Part shown: piece by piece, positions 53,515 through 62,700 of the stretch
How the letters are laid out: the number at the start of each line of letters is the position of its first letter
Numbering within the stretch: position 1 is the stretch's first letter
DNA from: Poritiphilus sp965212595
GTDB taxonomy: Bacteria; Bacteroidota; Bacteroidia; Flavobacteriales; Flavobacteriaceae
Reading direction: 5' to 3'
Assembly: GCA_965212595.1 (NCBI GenBank)
Contig: CBDBVE010000001.1
Location: 62,001 to 126,000 of the forward strand
DNA length: 64,000 nt
Notes under the pieces: model-generated
What the model was told of the DNA's origin: nothing
Database searches by the model: none
Seen by the model: the letters and a program-made list of their open reading frames with translations, nothing else
Translations under genes and position numbers: made by a program

Positions 53515-54939
53515 ATGAATTTTGAAAACGACCTTAAGATCGTATCTCAAGCCTTAAGAACTTTTTATGATGAATCTGTTTTGGCTAAAAGGCCGGTGAT
53601 TAATCAACAAAACCTATTTGAGGTAATTGAGCAGCTCCAATTGGCCAAATATGCCCGTAATGGAGGGCTTGAAGGCGATGCACTAAACTTGTTTTTGGAA
53701 GATTATCTCCCCGCGAATACCAGGCTTCATCATCCTGGATACCTTGGGCACCAGTGTGCAGCGCCACATTACTCGGCCGCACTTGGCACTTTCATCAATG
53801 GCTTTACCAATAATGTAGCTTCGGTATACGAAATGGGTCCGGCCTCCGCCGCGATTGAATACTTTATAATCAACTGGATGTTAGAAAAAGTTGGATGGGA
53901 AAGAGCCCCAACTAGAGCTTCAAACAACCTAGGCAACAAGGTTTATGGCGGCGGAGTTTTACTAGACGGTGGCTCTATTGCCAATCTTACAGCATTGGTC
54001 ATTGCGCGGAGCAAATCGGTTCCTGAAGTCTGGACCGAAGGAAACCCTTCGGGACTTTCTATCTTACTGCCGTCTGAAAGCCACTATTCCCTTACTAAGG
54101 CGGCGGGCGTTTTAGGTTTGGGCAGCAAGCAGCTTTGCTTTGTAGATGTAGACGACAGAGGAGCCATAATCCCGGATCGCTTGCCTAAGTCGTTTCAAAA
54201 AGCAAAAGAGCTCGGATTTGGGCCAATAGCCCTTGTTGCGAATGCCTGTAGTACGGCGGTAGGTATCTACGACCCTTTAGATGAAATAGCAGATTTCTGT
54301 CAGGACAACAATCTGTGGTTTCACGTAGACGGGGCGCATGGCGCAAGCGCATTGCTTTCTGACGAACACTGCCATTTACTAAGAGGCGTAGAAAGAGCAG
54401 ATTCTTTAGTCTGGGACGCCCATAAATTGCTGCAAACTCCTTCGCTTTGCGCAGCTCTGTTGGTAAAAGACCATAAATATTTAGACCAGGGGATGAAAGC
54501 AGGTAACAATGCAAGTTATTTGTTTCATGAAAAAGATCAGCCCGGAGTCGATTTTATTCATCGTACTCTGGAGACTACAAAATCTGGCTTAGGCGAAAAA
54601 TTGTTTTTTGTATTGGGTGCTTTAGGTGAAAAGGGCTTGTCTGATTTTATTGACCGGCAATACGAACTTACCCAACGGGTTTATGAATACATTGATGGGC
54701 TTCCAGATTTTGAATGCCCCCTTGTTCCTCAAAGTAATATCCTCTGTTTTAGATATATCAAAGACGGCTGCAATCAATTGCGATTACGGAACAGCATAAT
54801 AGAGCGTGGTAATTTTTACCTTACCTCTACACTATTCCATGGGGTACGGTATCTAAGGCTTGTTTTTATGAACGGGCAAACCACCTTGGAAGACATCAAA
54901 AAATTAATAGTGAGTATAAGAGCTATATGTCAAAGATAA
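53515..54939 (+). CDS. PLP-dependent group II decarboxylase
   Basis: A 474-residue fold-type I PLP enzyme of the group II decarboxylases (glutamate, aromatic amino acid and diaminobutyrate types). The PLP lysine is Lys304 in WDAHKLLQTP, the phosphate Asp is in FHVDGAHG (Asp272), and the stacking His is His190 in PSESHYS. HHPGYLGHQ is typical of the family N-terminus. It decarboxylates an amino acid; the substrate cannot be chosen by eye. It is followed 13 bp later by a small NTF2-like gene and preceded by an ArsR operator. Confidence 0.9.
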   Translation: MNFENDLKIVSQALRTFYDESVLAKRPVINQQNLFEVIEQLQLAKYARNGGLEGDALNLFLEDYLPANTRLHHPGYLGHQCAAPHYSAALGTFINGFTNNVASVYEMGPASAAIEYFIINWMLEKVGWERAPTRASNNLGNKVYGGGVLLDGGSIANLTALVIARSKSVPEVWTEGNPSGLSILLPSESHYSLTKAAGVLGLGSKQLCFVDVDDRGAIIPDRLPKSFQKAKELGFGPIALVANACSTAVGIYDPLDEIADFCQDNNLWFHVDGAHGASALLSDEHCHLLRGVERADSLVWDAHKLLQTPSLCAALLVKDHKYLDQGMKAGNNASYLFHEKDQPGVDFIHRTLETTKSGLGEKLFFVLGALGEKGLSDFIDRQYELTQRVYEYIDGLPDFECPLVPQSNILCFRYIKDGCNQLRLRNSIIERGNFYLTSTLFHGVRYLRLVFMNGQTTLEDIKKLIVSIRAICQR

Positions 54940-54952
54940 ACCACGTAGAACT

Positions 54953-55372
54953 ATGGGAACCAGCTTATTAATTGCAGTTGTTTTTTTAGCAGGGAGCTTG
55001 CCGCTCTATGCCCAGGAAGACGAAGTTTTACGGCTTTTTGAAGATCAGATAGCTGCTTTCAATGCCAAAGACCCAGTGCAACTGGCCGCCAATGTTACCG
55101 AAGACTTCGAATATTTGTACATAGACGGCAACAAAATTATTGCCGAAGCTCAGGGCCGTGAAAATTTTAAAAAGGGGATGGCCGGTTATTTTTCAAATAT
55201 TAAAACTGTGAGCACAGAAATAACAGCATATTTCCTGGTAACTAACAAAATTAGCTTTAAGGAAGTGATAAGCTATGTAAACAGTAAGGGAGATGCCCTA
55301 CAGTCATCGGCCCTGGGAATTTATGAGATCAGAGATGGTAAAATAGCTAAGGCCTGGCACTTTATAAACTGA
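54953..55372 (+). CDS. Exported NTF2/SnoaL-like small protein
   Basis: A 139-residue protein with signal peptide (LLIAVVFLAGSLPLYAQ) and an NTF2-like cone fold (LFEDQIAAFNAKDPVQLAANVTEDFEYL ... GIYEIRDGKIAKAWHF). Such domains bind small ligands or have varied enzymatic roles. It starts 13 bp after the decarboxylase stop, so the two form an operon under the ArsR operator. Function unknown. Confidence 0.82.
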   Translation: MGTSLLIAVVFLAGSLPLYAQEDEVLRLFEDQIAAFNAKDPVQLAANVTEDFEYLYIDGNKIIAEAQGRENFKKGMAGYFSNIKTVSTEITAYFLVTNKISFKEVISYVNSKGDALQSSALGIYEIRDGKIAKAWHFIN

Positions 55373-55386
55373 GCGGGGTTTATTCA

Positions 55387-56955
55387 TCAATCATCTACAT
55401 CATCTGTCTCTGTCTCTGAATTCCAGGGCCCTTTTTTAAGCTGACCTCCCTCTATTGCGACATAATGAAAATTAGATACGGGATTCTCATACATACTTTT
55501 CTGCCCGGAGGGCCAATTAATGATCAAGGAATCTATTTTTGTGTCTGTACCAAGACCAAAATGCAGTTCATAACTATTTTGGCTACCATACCCGCTTACG
55601 GGATACATCCAGCGGTATTGTACCTTTGAATTTGCGTACAAGGCAACTTTAGCCCCAATCCCAAAGCTATTGCTCTGTGTTCCACGAAGCCCAATTGAAA
55701 TCCAGTTCCTGCCCGAAGTGGTGTTTTCGTAAAATCTGTTGACCTGGTCCGCGCTTCCCCAGTTGGCCACAAATATATCCAGGTCGCCATCCCTGTCAAA
55801 ATCGGCATGAGCCATACCAGCCGAGGTATCGGCGTGCTTTTTCAAGTGGCCCGAAAGGTCCTGGTCAAATTCTCCATTTCCCCTGTTCAGATAGAAAAAA
55901 TTAAACATATCAGGACGATAAGTACCATTGGCCACATAGAGGTCCAGGTCGCCATCATTATCGTAATCACCCCAGGCATGACCTTTAGAGGCTCCACCGC
56001 TTTGTTCAACAATTGCCCCTTTTTTTACCGGACTAAGCATACCCTGGCCGTCGTTCCTATACAGAAAGTTCTTTTTGTCAAAATTGGCCAGGAACAGATC
56101 CAAATCGCCGTCATCGTCAAAATCTGCCCAGGAGACTCCATAAGAATACCCTATGTCTTCAACCAGATGGCCCTTTTCTACCTTTTGAAACTCCCAGTTT
56201 CCCAGGTTTACAAAATAATCATTGGGAGCCTGTGCTTTGGCTACATAGAATTCAGGTAGTCCATCGCCGTTTGCATCGCCACATGCGCAGGCTCTACCCC
56301 TACCTCTGCCACTGCTGAGTATACTTTCCTGCATCAATTCAAAGCCGGTTTCGCCATTATTTTTGAAAAGGCGATTTGTCCCGCTACCGCTGGCTACTAT
56401 AAAAACATCCAGATCACCATCACCTTCAACATCGGCCCAGCAAGCCATAGAGGCCGCTATATCGTCTGCGGTAAGCGCGCTATTTGTAATTTGGGTAAAG
56501 CCCAGATTATCGTAATTGTTAAATAAGAAATTCGCTTCATTTCCTCTACTTACCACATAGAGGTCCAGATCACCGTCGTTGTCGTAGTCTACCCAATTTA
56601 CACCTTGCGAATTGCCTCCATGCCGTACGGTTTCTGAAATCACTCTTATGTCCCCTCCATCGGAGGTCATTTTTTTAAAAGTGCCGTTTCCATTATTTCG
56701 ATACAATGCATTCCACTGACCGTTAGAGTTGGCAACATATAGGTCTGGGTCGCCATCAGCATCGTAATCGCCCCAGGCTACTCCTCTGGATAGCCCGCCA
56801 TCTGTCGCGATTCTTCCTTCTGTTATTTCCTGAAATATGGATTTCTCATTTGTTAGTTCATTGCTATTCTCAGGTTTCACCTCCGAGCAGGCTGTCGCTA
56901 TAAATACTACCAACAATGGTGGGATGCCCCTTAATCCAAGTATCTTTAAAATCAT
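55387..56955 (-). CDS. FG-GAP/ASPIC-UnbV repeat lipoprotein (CRTAC1-like)
   Basis: A 522-residue lipoprotein (Cys near residue 23 in IATACSE). From residue 60 it has about eight FG-GAP blades, each with D-x-D-x-D-G-D-x-D-L calcium loops (WGDYDADGDPDLYVAN repeats), forming a propeller. The C-terminus holds an ASPIC/UnbV domain (RNWISIGLRGTQSN ... IDSLIINWPSGQ). Such proteins sit on the cell surface and are often linked to polymer binding. It is convergent with the NTF2-like gene and lies 37 bp downstream of the PAP2 gene. Confidence 0.88.
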   Translation of the reverse strand: MILKILGLRGIPPLLVVFIATACSEVKPENSNELTNEKSIFQEITEGRIATDGGLSRGVAWGDYDADGDPDLYVANSNGQWNALYRNNGNGTFKKMTSDGGDIRVISETVRHGGNSQGVNWVDYDNDGDLDLYVVSRGNEANFLFNNYDNLGFTQITNSALTADDIAASMACWADVEGDGDLDVFIVASGSGTNRLFKNNGETGFELMQESILSSGRGRGRACACGDANGDGLPEFYVAKAQAPNDYFVNLGNWEFQKVEKGHLVEDIGYSYGVSWADFDDDGDLDLFLANFDKKNFLYRNDGQGMLSPVKKGAIVEQSGGASKGHAWGDYDNDGDLDLYVANGTYRPDMFNFFYLNRGNGEFDQDLSGHLKKHADTSAGMAHADFDRDGDLDIFVANWGSADQVNRFYENTTSGRNWISIGLRGTQSNSFGIGAKVALYANSKVQYRWMYPVSGYGSQNSYELHFGLGTDTKIDSLIINWPSGQKSMYENPVSNFHYVAIEGGQLKKGPWNSETETDDVDD

Positions 56956-56992
56956 AGTTTCTTGTATTTATTTAGATCGGTTGAGCTCCTAT

Positions 56993-57871
56993 TTATTTCC
57001 ATTCCGCCTTTGCTTTGGCGAAATCTTCTTTGAAAGCTGTGTTTTTAGACATAGCTACCAGCATACTATGGGCCAGTACACGTGCGGCTTCCTCATCGCT
57101 AGGGTAATGGATACCCATAATTTCTCTGGATTCGCCTACTTCATAGGCCAGAGCTAAGAACTCTGCTCTCTTTGCAGGTACAAGTTCACTCCAGGTAAAG
57201 GCATGGATATAAGCCCATAAGGTATGTCCGCTGGCAAAAGAAGGAGATGAAATTCTGGCCAGCGGCTCCAGGCGGGGTTCTAATTGATAAGGTCTGGCTC
57301 TTCGAAGGTGATACTTTACGGCAAACTCCATGATACGCATATCCTTGGTTATACCTTCTAAAAGTTTCGTAGTATGAGGATAGTTTTCAGGAGTGCAATG
57401 ATTGCCTATTGCGGTTCTCCCTTCATAGAACAGATTTGCCAGATTTTGCTCATAGCGTTCATGATCTTTTAAAACACTAATATGCGGCCAATAGCCGATA
57501 GGGGCCAAGAAATTTACAGACCTACTTTCTTCTTCAGCAGTCCTTTTTTCTTGCCATTCTAACAAAAAATCGAGTTCTGCCCTGGTCTGGTCCGAACTGT
57601 TTGCCGGAAACTGAATACTATTCTTAAGTTGTTCTACCTGGCCATGGGTTAGATAAGCCGGTGCCACCATGGTATAAATTAAACTACCGCTGCTAGAGGA
57701 TGAAGCCGGAAAATTGATCTCATCTAAATTTGCTCTTGTAGTATTGGGTAAGGCGCTGATCTCCTGCAATGATTGGTAATAACCTTTGACTGGTTCGAGT
57801 GGCGCAATGTCTTGAGCTAAAAAGTTTGTACAGTAAAAAAGGCTGAGCGCAATCAGTGTTTTTAGTTTCAT
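56993..57871 (-). CDS. PAP2 superfamily class A acid phosphatase
   Basis: A 292-residue exported enzyme (signal MKLKTLIALSLFYCTNFLAQ). The phosphatase signature is complete: KYHLRRARPYQ, FASGHTLWAY with the first catalytic His, and SREIMGIHYPSDEE (SRxxxxxHxxxD) with the nucleophilic His. This is the class A bacterial acid phosphatase pattern, a periplasmic phosphomonoesterase. It is preceded 24 bp upstream by the most symmetric of the three ArsR operators. Confidence 0.9.
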   Translation of the reverse strand: MKLKTLIALSLFYCTNFLAQDIAPLEPVKGYYQSLQEISALPNTTRANLDEINFPASSSSSGSLIYTMVAPAYLTHGQVEQLKNSIQFPANSSDQTRAELDFLLEWQEKRTAEEESRSVNFLAPIGYWPHISVLKDHERYEQNLANLFYEGRTAIGNHCTPENYPHTTKLLEGITKDMRIMEFAVKYHLRRARPYQLEPRLEPLARISSPSFASGHTLWAYIHAFTWSELVPAKRAEFLALAYEVGESREIMGIHYPSDEEAARVLAHSMLVAMSKNTAFKEDFAKAKAEWK

Positions 57872-57894
57872 TTTGGAAAGGAATTAAGTTATTA

Positions 57895-57917
57895 ATCGTT
57901 TATTAGCGATAAACGAA
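57895..57917. promoter_or_regulatory. ArsR-type operator 2 (PAP2 gene)
   Basis: TCGTTTAT and ATAAACGA form a perfect 8-bp inverted repeat around TAGCG (57896-57916), 24 bp upstream of the PAP2 start. It matches the 53490 site in 20 of 23 positions. Confidence 0.75.
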
Positions 57918-57985
57918 TTTAATCAAAAGAAAATATGACCAATGCTTTTTAACATCAAATTAGCAGTCTGTAAAAAGAATGGGTT

Positions 57986-58309
57986 TTAAGGCTGAAAGAA
58001 GTCACTGAACTTACGTAGCAGCTCTTTATTTGGGTAGTAGTAAGTGAATTTATCTTTGCTCTCTGTAATGAACACACCTGCCTCTTTTAAGATCTTTACA
58101 TGTTGTGACATTGTAGATTGTGAATAGTCGAACATCTTCACCAGATCCTTATTACAAGCTACATTGTCTACGCCTTTTCCGTAGTTCTTGGTGCTCAGAT
58201 ACCTGACTAAAGCCACCCTCAAAGGATGGGCAAGGGCATTGGCAATTTCTGCCATTTGATGATCTTCATCATTGATGTATTTGCTGGTAATTGAGGCCCT
58301 GATTCTCAT
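57986..58309 (-). CDS. ArsR family transcriptional regulator
   Basis: A 107-residue winged-helix regulator: ANALAHPLRVALVRYL, then the recognition helix MFDYSQSTMSQHVKILKEAGVF and the wing ESKDKFTYYYPN. The metal-binding Cys pair of true ArsR is not present (one Cys, in NVACNKDLV), so it may sense something else. Its own start follows a matching operator by 6 bp, and the same site precedes the PAP2 and decarboxylase genes. Confidence 0.88.
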   Translation of the reverse strand: MRIRASITSKYINDEDHQMAEIANALAHPLRVALVRYLSTKNYGKGVDNVACNKDLVKMFDYSQSTMSQHVKILKEAGVFITESKDKFTYYYPNKELLRKFSDFFQP

Positions 58310-58315
58310 AGTCGT

Positions 58316-58338
58316 ATCCTTTATTACAAATATACGAT
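58316..58338. promoter_or_regulatory. ArsR-type operator 3 (autoregulatory)
   Basis: The reverse complement of this site matches the 53490 site at 20 of 23 positions (ATCGTATATT, then AATAAA). It lies 6 bp upstream of the arsR start. Confidence 0.65.
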
Positions 58339-58373
58339 ATTAAGGCTTGCCGAAAAGCTGGTACTCGAGGATC

Positions 58374-58402
58374 GTAAAAAAGGCCAGATTTAATCCGGCC
58401 TT
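58374..58402 (-). terminator. Terminator downstream of the SRPBCC gene
   Basis: AAGGCCAGATT and AATCCGGCCTT pair with one mismatch. On the minus strand the stem is followed by TTTTT. It is 35 bp past the stop at 58437. Confidence 0.75.
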
Positions 58403-58436
58403 CTGAAATATCAAAATCTATTGGTCCTGGAAACTG

Positions 58437-58916
58437 TCAAACTCCTTCTAAAAGTGATTTCAACGAACTTAGTTTTTTCTCTAACTGTTGCTCAAAATCT
58501 GATCCATAATACTTTTGAAAGGTTTTTCTTGAAATGCCCTTATACCAAACTTCTTCGGTGATTTTGGAACCAGATGCTGTGCTTTCTACCGTGCGTTTTA
58601 CAAATAGCACTCCAGAGGAGACTTTATGATTGAAAGTATAGCTTTTACCTTTTTCCAAGGCCACAACCTTAAACTCGTTTATCTTACCACCAGGAGCAAT
58701 TAAAGTTCCCTTGCCTTTTTCTTCCAGAGGCCCCTGAAACCTGGAATCTACCACCGTTTTATCCCAGCTTTTCCACTGAGAAGTATCGCTGATCAATTCC
58801 CAAGCTGTTTCGGCCTTTTTTGAAGATTCTACGCTTGCCAGAAACTTCTTTGAATTGCTTTGTGCAGTAGCCATTTGGAATAGCAAAAGAAAGATGATTG
58901 TAACTGAAGTTTTCAT
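58437..58916 (-). CDS. Exported SRPBCC/polyketide-cyclase-like protein
   Basis: A 159-residue protein with a signal peptide (MKTSVTIIFLLLFQMATAQ) and an SRPBCC ligand-binding fold (TAWELISDTSQWKSWDKTVVDSRF ... VESTASGSKITEEVWYKG). The fold binds hydrophobic small molecules. The ATG at 58916 is chosen; the frame extends 22 codons upstream (58982) but loses the signal. A Crp regulator lies upstream on the same strand. Confidence 0.82.
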   Translation of the reverse strand: MKTSVTIIFLLLFQMATAQSNSKKFLASVESSKKAETAWELISDTSQWKSWDKTVVDSRFQGPLEEKGKGTLIAPGGKINEFKVVALEKGKSYTFNHKVSSGVLFVKRTVESTASGSKITEEVWYKGISRKTFQKYYGSDFEQQLEKKLSSLKSLLEGV

Positions 58917-59001
58917 AATAGTGGTTTTTTGTTTCCCACTAATTTCAATACATGTCAATAGAAAATCTGTGTCAGATGACACACTAACAAAATTTTAAGA
59001 T

Positions 59002-59583
59002 TTACTGATTTTGAAGCGCGTAGCCCCTGCGAATACGATGCAGCGTCTCTCTTGAAGTACCAAGATAGGAAGCGATAATCTGTAGCGGAACTACTTGCAG
59101 GATCCTGGGTCTTTTTAGCTGTAGATCAAAATAGCGTTCTTTTACAGATTTGTTAGCAATCTCGCGAATCTCACCTAAAGCTTTTACCAGACTACGTTCG
59201 GTAATTTTCTTAACGAAATTGCTCCATCGCAGATTTGTGTTGACCAAGGCTTCGTAATTCGACTTTGTAAGTTCATGTATAGTGCAGTCTGTCATTGCCA
59301 TACAAGATTCCTCGGAACGCTTTGTAGTCGAAAAGCTCTCCAGATCTGTACAAAAACAGGGCGCTTCGTGTAAACTCAAGGTTTTCTGCTCCCCGTCGGC
59401 AGCGTAATTGAAGTGGTGTAAAATTCCTTTCTCAAGGAAAAAAATGGAACGTACTAAATCTCCAGCTTCGAAAAGTTGTGTTCCTTTTTTTACCTCCGTA
59501 GTTTCTAAATGTGAGAGCAAAAAATTCATCTCATCTGTACTGAGATTCTCAATAGAGTAGAAAAAGTCTTTAAGCACTTTCAT
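59002..59583 (-). CDS. Crp/Fnr family transcriptional regulator
   Basis: A 193-residue regulator with an N-terminal beta-roll (VKKGTQLFEAGDLVRSIFFLEKG) and C-terminal helix-turn-helix (PLQIIASYLGTSRETLHRIRRGY). A cluster of Cys (APCFCTDL, ESCMAMTDC) lies in the sensing domain, which could make it redox- or metal-responsive, but no iron-sulfur motif is clear. The SRPBCC gene start is 85 bp downstream on the same strand, so it may control that gene. Confidence 0.85.
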   Translation of the reverse strand: MKVLKDFFYSIENLSTDEMNFLLSHLETTEVKKGTQLFEAGDLVRSIFFLEKGILHHFNYAADGEQKTLSLHEAPCFCTDLESFSTTKRSEESCMAMTDCTIHELTKSNYEALVNTNLRWSNFVKKITERSLVKALGEIREIANKSVKERYFDLQLKRPRILQVVPLQIIASYLGTSRETLHRIRRGYALQNQ

Positions 59584-59720
59584 AGTTACTCAAAGTTAGT
59601 GCATACCGGAACAAAATTCATATGGATTATGTTAAAGAGGAAAAGAAAAATCTGAACTGTGCATTAAGCCCTTCAATTGGTTCAAAGGATACTTCAATTG
59701 TCATTTTCATCTCCCTATAA

Positions 59721-59751
59721 AATAAACAAGCGCCAAAACCAATTTTGACGC
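59721..59751 (-). terminator. Terminator of the giant adhesin gene
   Basis: GCGCCAAAA (59730-59738) pairs with TTTTGACGC (59743-59751) with one mismatch. On the minus strand TTGTTTATTTT follows. It lies about 30 bp past the stop at 59782. Confidence 0.6.
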
Positions 59752-59781
59752 CCGTTCAACCATACTCCAAAAATTATTCTG

Positions 59782-62700
59782 TTATCTGTACAAGGTAAAA
59801 TGACCTACATATTGTTGCTTTTCGGCATCGTTCGCATTTACCACGTACCAGTAGTCTCCTGAGGGAAGTTCGCTTCCTTCGTAGGTACCGTCCCAATTGG
59901 AAACCTGGTCGAGGATAGCAACCACCCGTCCGTAGCGGTCATAGATCTTCACTTCGATATTCGGGAAGAAGTCACGGTTTCTAGGAAACCAAACATCGTT
60001 GTTGTTGTCTCCGTCTGGGGTAAAGAAATTTGGTATTTCTATCATCCCCGTAAAATCAAATGGAATGGCAATAGTAGCTTCACAACCATTAATATCTCTA
60101 ACCATAATGTTCACCATGGCATCTTCATTGGTCGTATAGACGTTTACATCGCCAAAGGATACCCCCTGGAAGAAATATTCATACCCTCCATAACCTCCTG
60201 TAGCCGTGGCCGTGATTTCGTTAGGACCCGTTTTAACCGCATCTAAGGTTAATGGATCATAGAAATCTGTTGTGAAATCTATAAAAGTTGTACAACCGTT
60301 AGAGTGATATATATATACGGTGTGGTCTCCAGCCGGGAGATCTCCCCAGGTTCTGTCTGTCGTCGCAACAGCCGTAATGGCGTCAGTAGGATCTACCGGA
60401 TTCAATGCAAAAAGCAGATCTGAATACTGACTTGTGTCGAGCATGTTTATCGTAACCGTACTATTTGGGAAGATACCATCGCAACCGTATTCTATAACTG
60501 CCTCTGGCTGCAGGTCTACTCCAATCCCCACTGGCACAATAACATTGGTTTCACAACCTCTAGAGTCTCTGACGAAAATGACATAAGTATCTCCTCCTAT
60601 GAGGTTGTCCCAGAATTGGGTGGGGTTAGGCGCAAAATCGGTATCAGCATTTGAATTCACAGCAAATTCATATGGAGGTGTACCTCCATTAACCTGTAAA
60701 GTAACTGTTCCATCTGCATCGCCAAGGCAAGTCTCTGGAGTAGCATCGGCTATCCCGGCTACCAGTTCCATGGGTTCTGTAATCGTTATGGTTTGGGTAA
60801 TAGTACATCCAAGATCATCTTGAATTATCACCTCATAGCTTCTAGGCTCAAGATCTGTAAAGGTCTTTCTGTTCGGGAACATTGGGTCGTCTCCTTCAAA
60901 GAACTCACTCAACTGATCTGCAATAGAGTATCTGATCACGCCAGTACCTCCACTTGCTTCAATAATTAATTCTCCATCTGTATCCCCGAAACAACTTACG
61001 GGTACGGCTTCAATGTAGTCTAACACCAGTGGTGGTGGATCAACAATAGTAATAGGCGTTGAAATTGCCGTACAACCGCCACTTTGAGCGTATACCCAGT
61101 AGGTACCAGGGCCAAGATCTCTAAAAATACCTGAGGCCTGAGCACTACGTTCTACATTAGCTCCCGAAGGAAATGGTGGGGTATCCGAATTCAATAAAGT
61201 GTATACGTAATTACCGATACCTCCAAAGGCCTCCGAGCGGATAATTCCTGTAGCATCGCCTGCACAATTGATGGTTGCATTGGTAAGATCCAATGAAATA
61301 ACCAGGGGAGCTGCCGGATCCAGTGAAATTTGATTTGATAACTCAAACGGACAGCCGTTAGAGTTCTGTACATCGTACTGGAAAGGTCCTGGATCTATGG
61401 TAATATTTTCACTTATCTGTACAGTTGTTGCCAACGGATCTGTTCCGTCTAAGGGCAAGAACGGATCTGCTGTACCGGATCGTCTAAAGAAATAGCTCAC
61501 TCCAGGTTCAGGGTTGGTCACCGTTAATTGCATAATTCCAACATCGCCACATCCCGGAGGCTGCAACTCTACCAATTCCGCGATCACTACTGGAGGGTCA
61601 ATTATTGTAATTGGTACTGTGGTATAACTACAATCCCATCCGTCAAAAACGGTAATCGTGTAATCTCCAGCAGAAAGGTTAGCAAAGTTAGTAGTAGTTT
61701 GAAGTCCACTACTTGTACCATCCGAAAGACGATTCAATTGGAAAAGGTAATTGCCTGGGCCCTGACCTCCGCTGACGTTAAAGGCTTCAATTTCGCCATT
61801 GTTGTCATTATTACATTGCAATGGGTTTACTACCTGAATATCTGCGTAAATAGGTGCTGGTAAGGCAAGGCTGATGGTATTGGTCGCAATACAACCTTCA
61901 ATATCTCTTACATTTATCGTATAGGTGCCATCTGAAAGTCCGGTAATATTATCATTGGTACTTGGGAAATCCTGAATTATGGTAATACCGTCAGGAGCAA
62001 TAACCTGGTATTCATAAGTACCCCAACCCCCATCTCCTGCGACAAAGATCTCACCTAAGCCAGGAATGGCGCAGGTAACCTCAGCGGTTTGCGTAGGAGC
62101 TACCGTGAGAGCTCTGTCAGGCTGTCTTACGGTGGCTACATTACTTACTACATCACAAAATGGAGTATCCTGAGCCTCTACATGAACCACTAAGTTTCCG
62201 GCCGGAAGACCAGTAATAGTCCCCGGATTCTGACCAATGACATTGGTATCTAAGGTACCGGTAACCCCAGTTGTGGTTTCCACACCGAAGTTATCTCTCG
62301 AAAATACTTCGTAATTGTAAACTCCAGAATAGTTATTTATCTGAATACTCATTTCGCCATCAGAACCGCCAAAACAAGTCACCGGTTCGGTCTCTGCTAT
62401 TACAGCCTCAATGGTATTATACTCAGGTACATTTACAATACCGGTTAGGTAGGTACAACCTGCATTTCCAACATCGGTAACTGCAAAAATGTAATCTCCT
62501 GGAGTGCTGATAGCCCAGTTCACACGGTCTGTACCTCCGGAATTCTGTACGGGTTCTGAGCCCAGGGGTAGAATTTCTACATCGTAATTGCCTGGCCCTT
62601 CGTTAATAATTATATCTATTGATCCAGGGTTTACACTTATACCATCGGCTGCACAAGTTATACCATTCACGTTAAATGAAAAGGTAAGGTCTGTTGGGGC

